In this document: piece by piece, positions 18,227 through 27,685 of the stretch | Position numbering within the stretch: position 1 is the stretch's first letter | How the letters are laid out: every line of letters begins with the position of its first letter | Assembly: GCA_045598965.1 (NCBI GenBank) | Contig: JAZRVH010000005.1 | Location: 10,779-74,778 of the forward strand | DNA from: RGIG426 sp045598965 | GTDB taxonomy: Bacteria > Bacillota > Clostridia > Oscillospirales > Acutalibacteraceae | DNA: 64,000 bases | Direction of reading: 5' to 3' | The notes under the pieces: generated by a model | Seen by the model: the letters and a program-made list of their open reading frames with translations, nothing else | What the model was told of the DNA's origin: nothing | The model's database searches: none | Position numbers and translations under genes: made by a program

Positions 18227-19594
18227 TCAGCCGGCGAGCATTTTGGCGATGAGACGAGCACACTTATACACATCGCCGCCGCCCATCGTGATGACTAAAT
18301 CGCCCTCTTGTGCGGTTTCGAGTACGTAGTTGGCGACAGCGGGGAAGTCGGGAAGATAGATGCCGTTTTCCATTTTAGCGGTAATCTGGTCAGAGTGCAC
18401 GTTCCATTCGTTGGTCTCACGGGAGCCTAAAATGTCGCTGACAATGGCGATATCCGCAATGGACAACGCTTTTGCAAAATCATCCAGATGGCGGGCAGTG
18501 CGAGAGAACGTAAAAGGCTGGAAAATTGCAATTACCCGTTTATACGGCATTGCCATTGCGGTTGTCAACGTAGCGGTGATTTCGGTAGGATGGTGGGCGT
18601 AATCGTCCGCAATGGTGATGCCGGAGAACGTGCCGAGGAATTCAAAACGACGTCCGGCACCTTGGAAATGTTTAATTCCGGAGGAAATTTGCACAGCGGA
18701 AAGCCCGTGAGCCTCGGCAGCGGCAAGAACCGATAAGGCGTTTTGAACATTATGCATTCCCGGCACGCCTAACTCAATGTCGGCAAAAAACGTTCCGTTG
18801 TGCCACGCTTCAAAAGTGGCATACGAGCCGTCATGGATTTTCACATTTTTTGCTGTCCAATCGCAGTCATCGGTCAAACCGAAAGAGATAAGCGGGGCGT
18901 TTTCAAGTCCCTCAACCGCCTTGCAGGAATTTTTGTCTGACTTGTTATAGATGATATAACCGGTGGCCTTTGAGGCAAAAGTATGGAACGATTTAATAAC
19001 GTTTTCGAGATTGCCGAAATAATCCAGGTGATCGGCATCCACATTTAAGATGATAGCGGTTTCGGGAGTCATTTCAAGGTAATGGTCCATAAACTCGCAC
19101 GCTTCACACACCATAACATCACCGGCACCGGATTTGCCAAAAGCATCAATCAACGGCAACCGTCCGCCGATAAACAAAGCGGGGTCGGTATCTGCCTCTA
19201 AAAATACCTGCGACAGCATCGAGGTGGTGGTGGTTTTTCCGTGTGTTCCTGCAACCGCAATGGTTTGCGGGTAGGTAGCGGTCAACTGACCAAGCAGTTT
19301 TGCACGCTCCAAAATCGGAATGTTTTGTTCACTGGCGGCCACCATTTCCGGGTTATCGGCGTGAACGGCGGCGGTATAAACAATCAAATCCGCACCGTTG
19401 ATGTTTTCCGCCGTTTGGGGGATTTTCACATCCACACCCAGTCGACGTAACCGGTCCACGTTGTCAGACTCACTGCGGTCAGAACCGGTAATGGTATATC
19501 CTTTTCCGTAGAGGATTTCGGCAAGAGGGCTCATTCCGCTTCCGCCGATTCCCACAAAGTGAATATGTTTGGCATCCTGAAATTGATAATCCAA
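18227..19594 (-). CDS. murC: UDP-N-acetylmuramate--L-alanine ligase
   Basis: MurC adds L-alanine to UDP-MurNAc, the first peptide step of peptidoglycan synthesis. The 455-residue protein shows the N-terminal HFVGIGGSGMSPLAEIL, the ATP-binding GTHGKT at residues 116-121, EACEFMDH, NVDADHLDYFG and the late DDYAHHPTEI segment. The start codon is TTG at 19594, supported by a GAGGTGG site 7 bases upstream. A TATAAT on the reverse strand (19631-19636) with a poor -35 may be its promoter. It diverges from spoIIE. Confidence 0.95.
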   Translation of the reverse strand: MDYQFQDAKHIHFVGIGGSGMSPLAEILYGKGYTITGSDRSESDNVDRLRRLGVDVKIPQTAENINGADLIVYTAAVHADNPEMVAASEQNIPILERAKLLGQLTATYPQTIAVAGTHGKTTTTSMLSQVFLEADTDPALFIGGRLPLIDAFGKSGAGDVMVCEACEFMDHYLEMTPETAIILNVDADHLDYFGNLENVIKSFHTFASKATGYIIYNKSDKNSCKAVEGLENAPLISFGLTDDCDWTAKNVKIHDGSYATFEAWHNGTFFADIELGVPGMHNVQNALSVLAAAEAHGLSAVQISSGIKHFQGAGRRFEFLGTFSGITIADDYAHHPTEITATLTTAMAMPYKRVIAIFQPFTFSRTARHLDDFAKALSIADIAIVSDILGSRETNEWNVHSDQITAKMENGIYLPDFPAVANYVLETAQEGDLVITMGGGDVYKCARLIAKMLAG

Positions 19595-19703
19595 GACTTG
19601 TCCACCTCAACTTTCGTATTTCCGCTTACTATTATAAGACAAAACTGCAAAAAAGAAAACCTTTTTTTGTGCTTTTTTTCGTTTTTTTCAAAATCTCCCT
19701 GTT

Positions 19704-19780
19704 TTTTCTCGAAAACGAGAAAATCGGACATCTTAGACGACCTTGTTTCGACCGAAAAATCACGCATAACCCTCTATACT
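19704..19780 (+). promoter_or_regulatory. Putative spoIIE control region with Spo0A-box-like sequences
   Basis: Two sequences resemble the Spo0A binding consensus TTTGTCGAAAA: TTTCTCGAAAA at 19705-19715 (one mismatch, forward) and a GGTCGAAAC on the reverse strand around 19744-19752. The first sits in a 20-base inverted repeat (19704-19723). A TATACT at 19775-19780 is a plausible -10 without a standard -35, which would suit an activator-dependent promoter. In Bacillus spoIIE is Spo0A-activated; the assignment here is by analogy. Confidence 0.35.
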
Positions 19781-19811
19781 TATCTTCAAGAATATAGGGA
19801 AGGTGAGGACG

Positions 19812-22145
19812 TTGAAAGAAAAAACAGCTTTGGGCGAGAGAGAATTGCCTACGATGGAAACAAGGGAGGGAACCTGGCGAAAAACCGGGTTGATTGTCAG
19901 CGGTGCGTTGCTCGGTCTGTTATGTGGCGGAAGCACCGTTTATGGGGACGTTGCCCCTTTTGCTGTCGGTGTAGCGGCGGCGTTTTCCGGAAGTGGGGCA
20001 CTGCTGGTCTATGCAGCGTGTGCGGTGGGATATTTGTTCGGTCAATCCTCCGACGTGGTGCTTCGCTATCTCTCCGCTATTGCCGCTGTTGGCGGTCTTA
20101 GGTGGTTATTATCCGGCTTTCCGTTTTCCGAGGACCGACGGTTGCCGCCGGCATTGGCGTTTACCGCCACGCTCGGCACAGGGCTTGCTATCGAAGCCGC
20201 ATCGGGATATACGTTTTATCGGGTGTGGATTTTAATATGCGAATCGCTGTTGGCGGCAGGCTTTTGTACCTTTGTTCAAATCGGGCTAAACGCCTTATGG
20301 TCACCTCGAGAGCGGGCAACCACCTTGTCCGAACAAGCGGCAGTCGTGGTAATGCCGGCGGTGGTTTTAATGGCGTTGACGCCGCTTGAGGTGGGCAGTA
20401 TTTCCTTTGGCCGCATCCTCTCCATTTGGCTCATTTTGCTGTGTGCCCATACCGGCAAAGAGAACGGCGGCACGATTGCCGGAATAACGCTTGGAGTTGC
20501 GGCGGCATTTTCCATGCCGGAACGGCCGTTTACGGCGGTGGCGTTTGCGTTTGGCGGATTGCTTGCCGGAATGTTTTCCCGCTACGGTAAGCTTGCGTGT
20601 GCCGGAACGTTTTTTGCGGCATTTTGTGTGCTGTTGTTAGGCGAGGGGGAGGGTATTGCTCTTTTAACCGGCATATACGAAACGATTACCGCTACCGTGT
20701 TCTTTTTAATTCTTCCACCAAAAGCGGAACGGGTGCTCAACGGCTTTTTTAACAAAGCGGAGGAAAAGCCGGCAGTAGAGGGGTTGCGGCGTTCAGTGGT
20801 GTTGCGGTTAAACGTTGCCTCAAAAGCGATGGACGAAGTAGCGGGAACGGTTGATCTGGTTTCAAAAAAACTGGCAGGCGTTAGTGCTCCGGACCTTGGA
20901 AGCGTGTATTACGGGGTTTCCGATACCGTGTGTTCCACGTGTGCCATGCGTCTAAACTGTTGGGAAAAGGACTTAAATGACACGATGGATAGCTTTAATC
21001 ATCTTACCCCCATTTTACGGGAGGAGGGAAAGGTGGTACGCCGTGATTTTGGCGGAATACTTAAAACACGCTGTCGACGGTTGGATGAAGTGGCTTACGA
21101 AATCAATCGAGGATACGGCGACCATTGTTTGCGTGAGGGAGCGTTTCGTCGGTTATCCGAAATTCGATCCGTGGTAACCGACCAGTTTTCCGGAATGGCG
21201 GAACTGCTCGGAGAGTTTTCCCGGGATTTCAAGAATACCGACCGAGTAGATGTGGATGCCGCCGCACGGGTGCGGGCGGTTTGCGAGGAATACAATATGG
21301 ATGTTCACGAAACGCTATGTACCATCGGTCGGGGAAATCGGATGCAAGTGGAAATAGTGGCGGTGGATATGGCAGCGAAAATTCGCCGAAAAGAATGGCT
21401 GTCTCGCATCGGAGATGCTTGCGGACGTGAATTTGCTCCGCCGGTGGTTTCCCGAGTGGGAGCTCTTGCCAAAATAACGATAACCGAACAGCCCCGCTAT
21501 CGAATTCAAGTGGGAACGGCACAACTTTGTGCCGGAGGAGAACGCTTGTGCGGTGATGCTTTTGAACTGTTTCGTGACAGTGGCGGACGCTTTTTTTCGG
21601 TGTTATCCGACGGAATGGGAAGCGGCGGACGTGCCGCTGTTGACGGAGCCATGGCGGCAGGGCTTTGTGCCCGTTTGTTGAAAGCCGGTTTCGGGGAGGA
21701 TAGCGTTCTTCGTATGGTCAATTCGGCACTGATGGTGAAATCGGGTGACGAAAGTCTTGCCACGTTGGATGTCCTGTCTGTGGACTTGTTTTCAGGAAAA
21801 ATGCGGTCGCTCAAAGCCGGAGCCGCCACGTCACTGCTGCTCAGTCACGGCCGAGTGTCACGCTTGGAACGCTCATCGCTTCCCATAGGGATTTTGCGGG
21901 ATATTCGGTTTGAAAAACAACAGGATACCCTGACAGCCGGCGACGTAGTTTTGCTGGTTTCCGACGGTGTCTATGCGAGCGGAATCGGATGGGTTGAACA
22001 GACGCTGAAATCGTTTGAGCCCGCCAAAATGTCGTTACAATCGCTGGCGGAGGAAATCGCCAGCACCGCCCGTCGCTTGCAAAAAGACGGGCATTCGGAC
22101 GATGTGACCGTGGTAGCATTGCGAGTGGAAAAAGCAGAGCTATAA
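19812..22145 (+). CDS. spoIIE: Stage II sporulation protein E (PP2C phosphatase)
   Basis: SpoIIE dephosphorylates SpoIIAA and so activates SigF in the forespore; it also acts at the asymmetric septum. The roughly 777-residue protein has an N-terminal membrane region of about ten helices (residues 30-300), a central regulatory region, and a C-terminal PP2C domain with the metal-binding VLSDGMGSGGRAA, then VLLVSDGVYASG and GHSDDVTVVALRV. The start is uncertain: TTG 19812 has an AGGTGA site five bases upstream; GTG 19803 and ATG 19854 are alternatives. The gene shows that the organism has the sporulation programme. A strong terminator follows. Confidence 0.95.
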   Translation: MKEKTALGERELPTMETREGTWRKTGLIVSGALLGLLCGGSTVYGDVAPFAVGVAAAFSGSGALLVYAACAVGYLFGQSSDVVLRYLSAIAAVGGLRWLLSGFPFSEDRRLPPALAFTATLGTGLAIEAASGYTFYRVWILICESLLAAGFCTFVQIGLNALWSPRERATTLSEQAAVVVMPAVVLMALTPLEVGSISFGRILSIWLILLCAHTGKENGGTIAGITLGVAAAFSMPERPFTAVAFAFGGLLAGMFSRYGKLACAGTFFAAFCVLLLGEGEGIALLTGIYETITATVFFLILPPKAERVLNGFFNKAEEKPAVEGLRRSVVLRLNVASKAMDEVAGTVDLVSKKLAGVSAPDLGSVYYGVSDTVCSTCAMRLNCWEKDLNDTMDSFNHLTPILREEGKVVRRDFGGILKTRCRRLDEVAYEINRGYGDHCLREGAFRRLSEIRSVVTDQFSGMAELLGEFSRDFKNTDRVDVDAAARVRAVCEEYNMDVHETLCTIGRGNRMQVEIVAVDMAAKIRRKEWLSRIGDACGREFAPPVVSRVGALAKITITEQPRYRIQVGTAQLCAGGERLCGDAFELFRDSGGRFFSVLSDGMGSGGRAAVDGAMAAGLCARLLKAGFGEDSVLRMVNSALMVKSGDESLATLDVLSVDLFSGKMRSLKAGAATSLLLSHGRVSRLERSSLPIGILRDIRFEKQQDTLTAGDVVLLVSDGVYASGIGWVEQTLKSFEPAKMSLQSLAEEIASTARRLQKDGHSDDVTVVALRVEKAEL

Positions 22146-22159
22146 CGAGTAAAACAAGC

Positions 22160-22191
22160 AAAAAGCCGGTAGCTTTGCTACCGGCTTTTTT
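22160..22191. terminator. Bidirectional terminator (spoIIE / ireB)
   Basis: Stem AAAAAGCCGGTAGC with its complement ending in a T-run and a TTT loop. The A-run on the left makes it usable by the convergent ireB transcript too. Confidence 0.93.
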
Positions 22192-22203
22192 AGATTTAGC
22201 TGA

Positions 22204-22449
22204 TTAGTTGTTGAGATACGATTTAACCAAAATTCGCAACAGCTCGTCACGGTCGATTTTACGCACAAGGTTGCGGGCATTGTTGTGGGTTGTGATATAG
22301 GTCGGATCCTCAGAAAGGATGTAGCCGACGATTTGGTTAATGGGGTTATAGCCCTTCTCACGCAGTGCATCGTACACGGTGGTGAGCACTTCTTTCATTT
22401 CATGTTCTTTGTCGTCGTGCAACGAAAAAGTTTGGGTTCTGTCTAACAT
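22204..22449 (-). CDS. ireB: IreB family regulatory phosphoprotein (UPF0297)
   Basis: The 81-residue protein (MLDRTQTFSLHDDKEHEMKEVL, then YNPINQIVGYILSEDPTYITTHNNARNLVRKIDRDELL) matches the IreB family. In enterococci IreB is a target of the Ser/Thr kinase IreK and affects cephalosporin resistance. The two adjacent Thr residues in the N-terminal part are kept. The start at 22449 was chosen because a GGGAGGT site lies 6 bases upstream. It usually sits next to alaS and ruvX; here it is alone, with its own promoter and a terminator. Confidence 0.92.
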   Translation of the reverse strand: MLDRTQTFSLHDDKEHEMKEVLTTVYDALREKGYNPINQIVGYILSEDPTYITTHNNARNLVRKIDRDELLRILVKSYLNN

Positions 22450-22481
22450 AATTCTACCTCCCATACGTTGGTTACAGACCT

Positions 22482-22510
22482 ATTATATCGCAATTATCCT
22501 GAAAGTGCAA
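22482..22510 (-). promoter_or_regulatory. Promoter for ireB
   Basis: On the reverse strand TTGCAC (22505-22510) and TATAAT (22482-22487) are 17 bases apart, located between the pheT stop and the ireB start, which indicates independent transcription of ireB. Confidence 0.6.
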
Positions 22511-22525
22511 GAGAAATTTGTAAAT

Positions 22526-24916
22526 TTATGCTCGCAAACTGCATCCTATTTTTTCAAGCAAGCGGAAAATTTTATCCAATACCGGTTCAAGCTCCTCATC
22601 GGTCAACGTGCCGTCGGCTTTGCGGAACATCAAATTGTAGGCAACGCTCTTTTTGCCGTTTTCAATCTGTTTGCCTTGATATACGTCAAAGAGAGCAACG
22701 CTTTCCAGTAATTTTCCGCCGCCTTTTTTGATGGCTTCCTCAATCGTCGCCACCGGCAATTCAGCATCACACAGCAACGCCAAATCCCGTTCAACTGCCG
22801 GATGACGGGGGAGCGGTTTATAGAGCACAATCGGTTGTTTTGCGGCGAAAAGCGATTCCAGTTTAATTTCCGCAACGTAAACACGTCCGTCAAAACCATA
22901 CGTTTTTGCTGTGTCAGGATGCAATTCGCCGAAAGTGGCAACCGTTTCACCGTTGAGAATGGCATTAGCGGAACGACCGGGATGGAGGAACGGCTCGCAA
23001 GCACGCTCATAGTTGGGACAGCAGGAGAACAGCTCAAACACGCTTTCCACCACGCCTTTCAGCGTAAAGAAATCCTCATTTTCACCGTAAAGACCGATGG
23101 AAAGAAGCGGCAATTCATCCGGCTGCTCGGTCAGCGGCAACGCTTTCGGAACAAACCGTTTAGAAAGCTCAAAGAATCGTGCCGCCGGAATTTTACGGTT
23201 GTAGTTGGTGGACAGCACGGAAAGCATCGAGGTAATCAACTGCGTACGCATGGTGGAATACTCTTCGCCGAGAGGATTGAGCAGGTGAATTTCGTTTCGA
23301 CGAGCATCGTCGGCGGGCAACCCCAGCGTATCCAACGCTTTGGAGCTAATAAACGAATAGGTGGAAATCTCGGACAAGCCCTGCTCGCACAGACGGCGTT
23401 TGATGGCATCACTCTTTTTGCGTTCGGGAAGCAGCGTGCCACGAACAACCGCACCACGCATCGGAGTACCGATAATGTGGTTATAGCCGTAAACACGCAT
23501 CACCTCTTCGGCGAGGTCGGCACGACCCTCTACATCGTCACGGAAGCTCGGAACAGTACAAGTAAGCTCATCACCGTTGGCGACCGTTTCGATTTCCAAA
23601 CGATTGAGGATATCCACCATCTTTTCAACCGGAATTTCTACGCCGAGAAGAGCACAAATGTCGGTAGCGGTGGTTTTAATCACTCGTTTTTCTGTCAAGG
23701 TGTTTGCCTTGTCAATCGTTCCGTCCACGATATCGCCACAGTCTAACTCGGCAATCAGAGAAAGTGCCCGATCAAGAACATAGGGGATAGAGCCGGCATC
23801 CACGCCGTGCTCGAAACGAGCGGAGGATTCTGTCCGCATACCAAGGGCTCGTGCGGTTTTGCGAACACTGTCACGACGGAATTTTGCCGCCTCAAAGAAC
23901 AGCTCGGTCGTGTCGTCTTTAATGCCGCTTCCGGCAGAACCCATAATACCCGCCAAGCAGGAAGGGGCTTCGCCGTCGGCAATCACCAGCATATTGTCTG
24001 TCAAGGCGTGTGCCTTGTCATCCAATGTGACGATTTCTTCGCCGTTTTTGGCACGGCGAACGATGATTTCGTTCTTTTTCACGTCACGCAGGTCGAAAGC
24101 GTGCATCGGTTGACCGGTTTCAAGCATCACGAAGTTGGTGATATCCACGATGTTGTTGATAGAACGCATTCCCGCCGCACGCAGGCAATCGACCATCCAG
24201 TCGGGGGACGGGCCAATCCGCAGGTTTTTCACCACACGACCCATATAGCGGGGGCAAATGTCCGGCTCGTCCACAGTGACTTTGATATAATCGGCAATAT
24301 TGCCGCCTACGGTTGTATACGCAATTTCCGGTTTGCGGAATTCGGTTTTCAGTGCCACGGCAATCTCACGGGCAACACCGAGAACGCTTTGACAATCGGG
24401 ACGGTTAGCGGTGATTTTGAAGTCAATCACGATATCGTTTAGGTGGAGCACGTCACGCATATCGGTGCCAACCTTCACATCATCCTTTAAGATGAGGATA
24501 CCGTAAACCTCCGCACCGGGATAATCGCCCTCTTTAAGGCACAATTCTTCGCCGGAGCAAAGCATACCGTTCGATTCCACGCCACGGAGCTTTCCTTTTT
24601 TGATATGAACACCGTTGGGCAGGTGGGAATCGTGTAAAGCGGCGGGAACGATAGCTCCCTCAAACACGTTTTGGGCACCGGTAACGATTTGTACCGGCTC
24701 GTCGCCACCCACATCCATTTGGCAAATTTGCAATTTGTCGGCGTCGGGGTGTTTTTCGAGTTTGATAATCTTGGCAGCAACCACATTGCTCATAGTGGCA
24801 GAGAGGTCTTCAAGTCCCTCAATTTCGAAGCCACTCATAATCATTTTATCGCACAGGGTTTCTACAGGAACGTCAATGTCCACGTAACGTTTAAGCCAGC
24901 TCAGCGAAATTTTCAT
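22526..24916 (-). CDS. pheT: Phenylalanine--tRNA ligase beta subunit
   Basis: The 796-residue protein carries an N-terminal tRNA-binding (EMAP/OB) domain (VVAAKIIKLEKHPDADKLQICQMDVG), the B3/B4 editing domain, the B5 domain, a catalytically inactive synthetase-like core and the C-terminal ferredoxin-like anticodon-binding domain (YKPLPRHPAVERDLALLCD). It pairs with PheS as a heterotetramer. The start overlaps the pheS stop by four bases (ATGA) and has a GGAGGG site. It is expressed from the T-box-controlled pheS promoter. Confidence 0.97.
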   Translation of the reverse strand: MKISLSWLKRYVDIDVPVETLCDKMIMSGFEIEGLEDLSATMSNVVAAKIIKLEKHPDADKLQICQMDVGGDEPVQIVTGAQNVFEGAIVPAALHDSHLPNGVHIKKGKLRGVESNGMLCSGEELCLKEGDYPGAEVYGILILKDDVKVGTDMRDVLHLNDIVIDFKITANRPDCQSVLGVAREIAVALKTEFRKPEIAYTTVGGNIADYIKVTVDEPDICPRYMGRVVKNLRIGPSPDWMVDCLRAAGMRSINNIVDITNFVMLETGQPMHAFDLRDVKKNEIIVRRAKNGEEIVTLDDKAHALTDNMLVIADGEAPSCLAGIMGSAGSGIKDDTTELFFEAAKFRRDSVRKTARALGMRTESSARFEHGVDAGSIPYVLDRALSLIAELDCGDIVDGTIDKANTLTEKRVIKTTATDICALLGVEIPVEKMVDILNRLEIETVANGDELTCTVPSFRDDVEGRADLAEEVMRVYGYNHIIGTPMRGAVVRGTLLPERKKSDAIKRRLCEQGLSEISTYSFISSKALDTLGLPADDARRNEIHLLNPLGEEYSTMRTQLITSMLSVLSTNYNRKIPAARFFELSKRFVPKALPLTEQPDELPLLSIGLYGENEDFFTLKGVVESVFELFSCCPNYERACEPFLHPGRSANAILNGETVATFGELHPDTAKTYGFDGRVYVAEIKLESLFAAKQPIVLYKPLPRHPAVERDLALLCDAELPVATIEEAIKKGGGKLLESVALFDVYQGKQIENGKKSVAYNLMFRKADGTLTDEELEPVLDKIFRLLEKIGCSLRA

Positions 24917-25950
24917 TTTACGTTCCCTCCTTTGAATTGTTGCAAGAAGCGTAAATCGTTTTCAAACAGCAGACGGATGTCGCTGATTTTGTAACGAGTG
25001 GTCGTTAAGCGGTCAAGACCGATACCAAAGGCAAAACCGGAATATTCCTCGGGGTCGATGCCGCAACCGGACAACACACGGGGATGCACCATACCGGCAC
25101 CGAGGATTTCAATCCATCCTTCGCCTTTACAAACTCGACAGCCCTTACCGCCGCACTCGGGGCAGGAGACGTCCACTTCGACGCTGGGCTCGGTAAAGGG
25201 GAAAAACGAGGGGCGGAAACGCACTTTGGTATCTTTGCCGTAAATTTCGTGGGCGAATTGCTCCAGCACGCCTTTCAAATCGCACATGGTAATGCCCTTG
25301 TCCACTACCAGTCCCTCCACTTGATGGAATACCGGGGAGTGGGTGGCGTCCACCTCGTCCGCACGGTACACACGACCGGGGCAAATGATACGAATGGGGG
25401 GCTTGCGGGTTTCCATAGTACGAATTTGTGCCGCCGACGTCTGGGTACGCAGCAACAAATTGTCTGCCAGATAGAAGGTATCCTGCATATCTCTTGCCGG
25501 GTGATCGGCGGGAACGTTCAACGCCTCAAAATTATAGTGGTCGGTTTCGATTTCGGGGCCGTCCACCACATCAAATCCCATGGATTGGAAAATGTCAATC
25601 ATATCCGCAAGCGTTTGGTTTAGCGGATGAAGCGAGCCGCCTTTGTTCGTCTTACCGGGCATGGTGATGTCGACCGTCTCGGCGGCAAGACGTGTGTTTT
25701 TGGCGGCGTTTTTCAGCGTATCGGATTTGTCCGAAAACGCTTGCTCAAATGTTGCACGCACCTCGTTGACTAACTGACCCATTTTCGGGCGTTCTTCGGC
25801 GGGGAGTGCACCCATACCACGCAAAAGCTCTGTTAATGCACCTTTTTTGCCGAGATACTTGACACGCCAAGCATCCAGCGTTTGTTCATCCTGCACAGCG
25901 GCGATTTCGTTCATCGCTTCCGTACGAAGGGCGTCCAATTTTTCTTTCAT
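24913..25950 (-). CDS. pheS: Phenylalanine--tRNA ligase alpha subunit
   Basis: The 345-residue catalytic subunit has an N-terminal coiled-coil arm, class II motif 1 with HPLNQTLADMIDIFQSMGF, motif 2 (RVYRADEVDATHSPVFHQVEGLVVDKG) and motif 3 (FGIGLDRLTTTRYKI). A PHPRVL segment and a CPECGGKGCRVCKGEGW Cys-rich loop are visible. The start at 25950 has an AAAGGA site; the longer open frame upstream runs through the T-box and is not coding. It forms an operon with pheT. Confidence 0.97.
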   Translation of the reverse strand: MKEKLDALRTEAMNEIAAVQDEQTLDAWRVKYLGKKGALTELLRGMGALPAEERPKMGQLVNEVRATFEQAFSDKSDTLKNAAKNTRLAAETVDITMPGKTNKGGSLHPLNQTLADMIDIFQSMGFDVVDGPEIETDHYNFEALNVPADHPARDMQDTFYLADNLLLRTQTSAAQIRTMETRKPPIRIICPGRVYRADEVDATHSPVFHQVEGLVVDKGITMCDLKGVLEQFAHEIYGKDTKVRFRPSFFPFTEPSVEVDVSCPECGGKGCRVCKGEGWIEILGAGMVHPRVLSGCGIDPEEYSGFAFGIGLDRLTTTRYKISDIRLLFENDLRFLQQFKGGNVK

Positions 25951-25995
25951 ACTATCGTCCTTTCCGTTTTGGAATTGTAACCTGAATTTTGACAT

Positions 25996-26250
25996 AAAAA
26001 AAGCCCTCGACCCCAAAAATGGGGACGAAGGTCGAAACTCCGTGGTACCACCCCGATTTTTGTGCCGAAAAAGGCACAAACACTCGATAACGATAACGGG
26101 GTCACCGTCGCAGCCTACTTGCCGAAGATGGGTTCAGCCACGCCGCTCCAAAGTGAACTTCAGCACAGAAGCCCTCAAATCGCTTTCAGCCGGTGACGAT
26201 TCTCTCTTTCGGGGGCGGGATTGTGCGTACTCTCTTTTTCTCAGCGTTTA
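25996..26250 (-). promoter_or_regulatory. T-box leader, Phe-specific, controlling pheST
   Basis: Reading the reverse strand, the leader has an AGAGAGAA S-turn-like element, a Stem I with the specifier codon TTC (Phe) at 26155-26157 followed by A, the T-box sequence GGTGGTACCACGGAG (26038-26052) that binds the tRNA ACCA end, and a terminator stem (CCTTCG-T-CCCC against GGGG-T-CGAGGG) ending in seven T at 25996-26002. Uncharged tRNA-Phe should stabilise the antiterminator and switch on pheST. Confidence 0.92.
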
Positions 26251-26259
26251 CAAACAAAT

Positions 26260-26288
26260 ATTTTATCACACCGTTTTTCAATTGTCAA
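26260..26288 (-). promoter_or_regulatory. Promoter of the pheST T-box transcript
   Basis: A perfect TTGACA (26283-26288) and TAAAAT (26260-26265) are 17 bases apart on the reverse strand, placing the start site just before the T-box leader. Confidence 0.88.
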
Positions 26289-26324
26289 GACACAAAAATT
26301 TCACAGAATTTTTGGCGGAAAAAC

Positions 26325-26353
26325 TTTACAATTCGTGGTTTCTATTGTAAAAT
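26325..26353 (+). promoter_or_regulatory. Promoter for the pyrH operon
   Basis: TTTACA at 26325-26330 and TAAAAT at 26348-26353 with a 17-base spacer lie 30 bases before the pyrH start. The promoter is divergent from that of pheST, 36 bases apart. Confidence 0.8.
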
Positions 26354-26383
26354 AGTAAAGATAAATCCAAAGGAGAGATGTAT

Positions 26384-27091
26384 ATGACACCGAAGTATAA
26401 ACGTGTCTTGCTGAAACTCAGCGGCGAGGCACTGGCAGGCGAAAAAGGAATGGGTCTTGATTTTGAGACGCTTCTCCGGTTTTGTGCTCCTATTAAAGAA
26501 TGTGTAGATGCCGGTGTTCAAATCGGCATTGTTGTGGGCGGCGGCAACTTCTGGCGTGGACGTCAAAGCGGTCAAATGGACCGTACCCGTGCTGACCACA
26601 TGGGAATGCTCGCCACCATTATCAACGGATTGGGCTTGTGCGATGCTCTTGAGCAGTTAGGCTGTGACGTGCGTGTGCAGTCGGCTGTTCAGGCAAATCA
26701 GATTTGCGAACCGTATATTCGCAGTCGAGCTGTTCGCCATTTGGAAAAAGGTCGTGTGGTTGTGTTCTCCGGCGGAACGGGCAACCCGTTCTTCTCCACC
26801 GACACGGCGGCGGCCCTTCGTGCGGCGGAAATTGATGCGGATATTTTGTTTAAGGCCAGCATGGTCGACGGCGTATATGATTCCGACCCGAAAACTAATC
26901 CGAATGCAAAGAAATTTGATACGCTTTCGTTCTCGGAAGTGCTTTCGAAGGATTTGAAGGTGATGGACGGCACCGCCGCCACTCTTTGCCGTGACAACAA
27001 AATCCCGCTGTTGGTCTTTAACCTCAACGACCCGCAAAACATTGTGCGTGCCATCGCCGGGGACGAATCTATCGGCACCCGTGTGGAATAA
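26384..27091 (+). CDS. pyrH: UMP kinase
   Basis: This amino-acid-kinase-fold enzyme phosphorylates UMP to UDP. The 235-residue protein shows KRVLLKLSGEALAG at the N-terminus, GIVVGGGNFWRGR, DHMGMLATIINGL and the SMVDGVYDSDPK segment. Two in-frame ATGs compete: 26384 has the AGGAG site 8 bases upstream, 26378 only 2, so 26384 is used. It starts the operon pyrH-frr-uppS-cdsA-dxr-rseP; the usual upstream partners rpsB and tsf are absent here. Confidence 0.96.
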   Translation: MTPKYKRVLLKLSGEALAGEKGMGLDFETLLRFCAPIKECVDAGVQIGIVVGGGNFWRGRQSGQMDRTRADHMGMLATIINGLGLCDALEQLGCDVRVQSAVQANQICEPYIRSRAVRHLEKGRVVVFSGGTGNPFFSTDTAAALRAAEIDADILFKASMVDGVYDSDPKTNPNAKKFDTLSFSEVLSKDLKVMDGTAATLCRDNKIPLLVFNLNDPQNIVRAIAGDESIGTRVE

Positions 27092-27130
27092 ATCGACATT
27101 CTAATCCAAGAATATAAGGAGGATTTTATT

Positions 27131-27685
27131 ATGCAAGCTGTTTTCGAAAAAGCTGAAACCAAAATGGGAAAAACTATCAACGCTCTCAACGAGCAATATG
27201 CCGGTATTCGTGCCGGCCGTGCGTCTGCCTCGTTGCTCAACCGTGTTATGGTGGAGTATTATGGCACACCGACGCCCGTGACCCAGCTCGCCAACGTGTC
27301 CTCTCCGGAGCCTCGTTTGCTTAAAATTGTGCCGTATGACAAAACCGCACTCAAAGATATCGAGCGTGCGATTTTGACTTCGGATATCGGCATTAACCCG
27401 CAAAACGACGGTTCTATCATTCGTCTTAATTTCCCGCCGCTTACGGAGGAACACCGCAAAGAGCTTTGCAAGAACATCTCCAAATATGCGGAGGAGGCAA
27501 AAGTGGCGGTGCGTTCCATTCGCCGTGATGCGATTGAATCGCTGAAAACTATGAAAAAGAACGCCGAAATCACCGAGGACGACCAGGCGAACGGCGAAAA
27601 GAAAGTCCAGACTATCACCGACGATTTCTGCAAACAGATTGATGAGCTGGCAAAAGCAAAGGAAAAGGATATTCTGGAACTGTGA
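27131..27685 (+). CDS. frr: Ribosome recycling factor
   Basis: RRF splits post-termination ribosomes together with EF-G. The 184-residue protein has the typical start (MGKTINALNEQYAGIRAGRASASLLNRVMVEYYGTPTPVTQLANVS) and the long three-helix bundle at the C-terminus (KELCKNISKYAEEAKVAVRSIRRDAIE). A strong AAGGAGG site precedes the ATG. Its stop codon overlaps the uppS GTG start. Confidence 0.97.
   Translation: MQAVFEKAETKMGKTINALNEQYAGIRAGRASASLLNRVMVEYYGTPTPVTQLANVSSPEPRLLKIVPYDKTALKDIERAILTSDIGINPQNDGSIIRLNFPPLTEEHRKELCKNISKYAEEAKVAVRSIRRDAIESLKTMKKNAEITEDDQANGEKKVQTITDDFCKQIDELAKAKEKDILEL

Noticed and set aside
22802..23746. Forward ORF of 314 codons across pheT
   Set aside because: It lies wholly antisense to pheT and has shadow-type composition; the reverse frame carries clear PheT domains.
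25951..26079. N-terminal extension of pheS over the T-box
   Set aside because: The extension would translate the T-box and terminator; a ribosome site and the family-typical start are at 25950.
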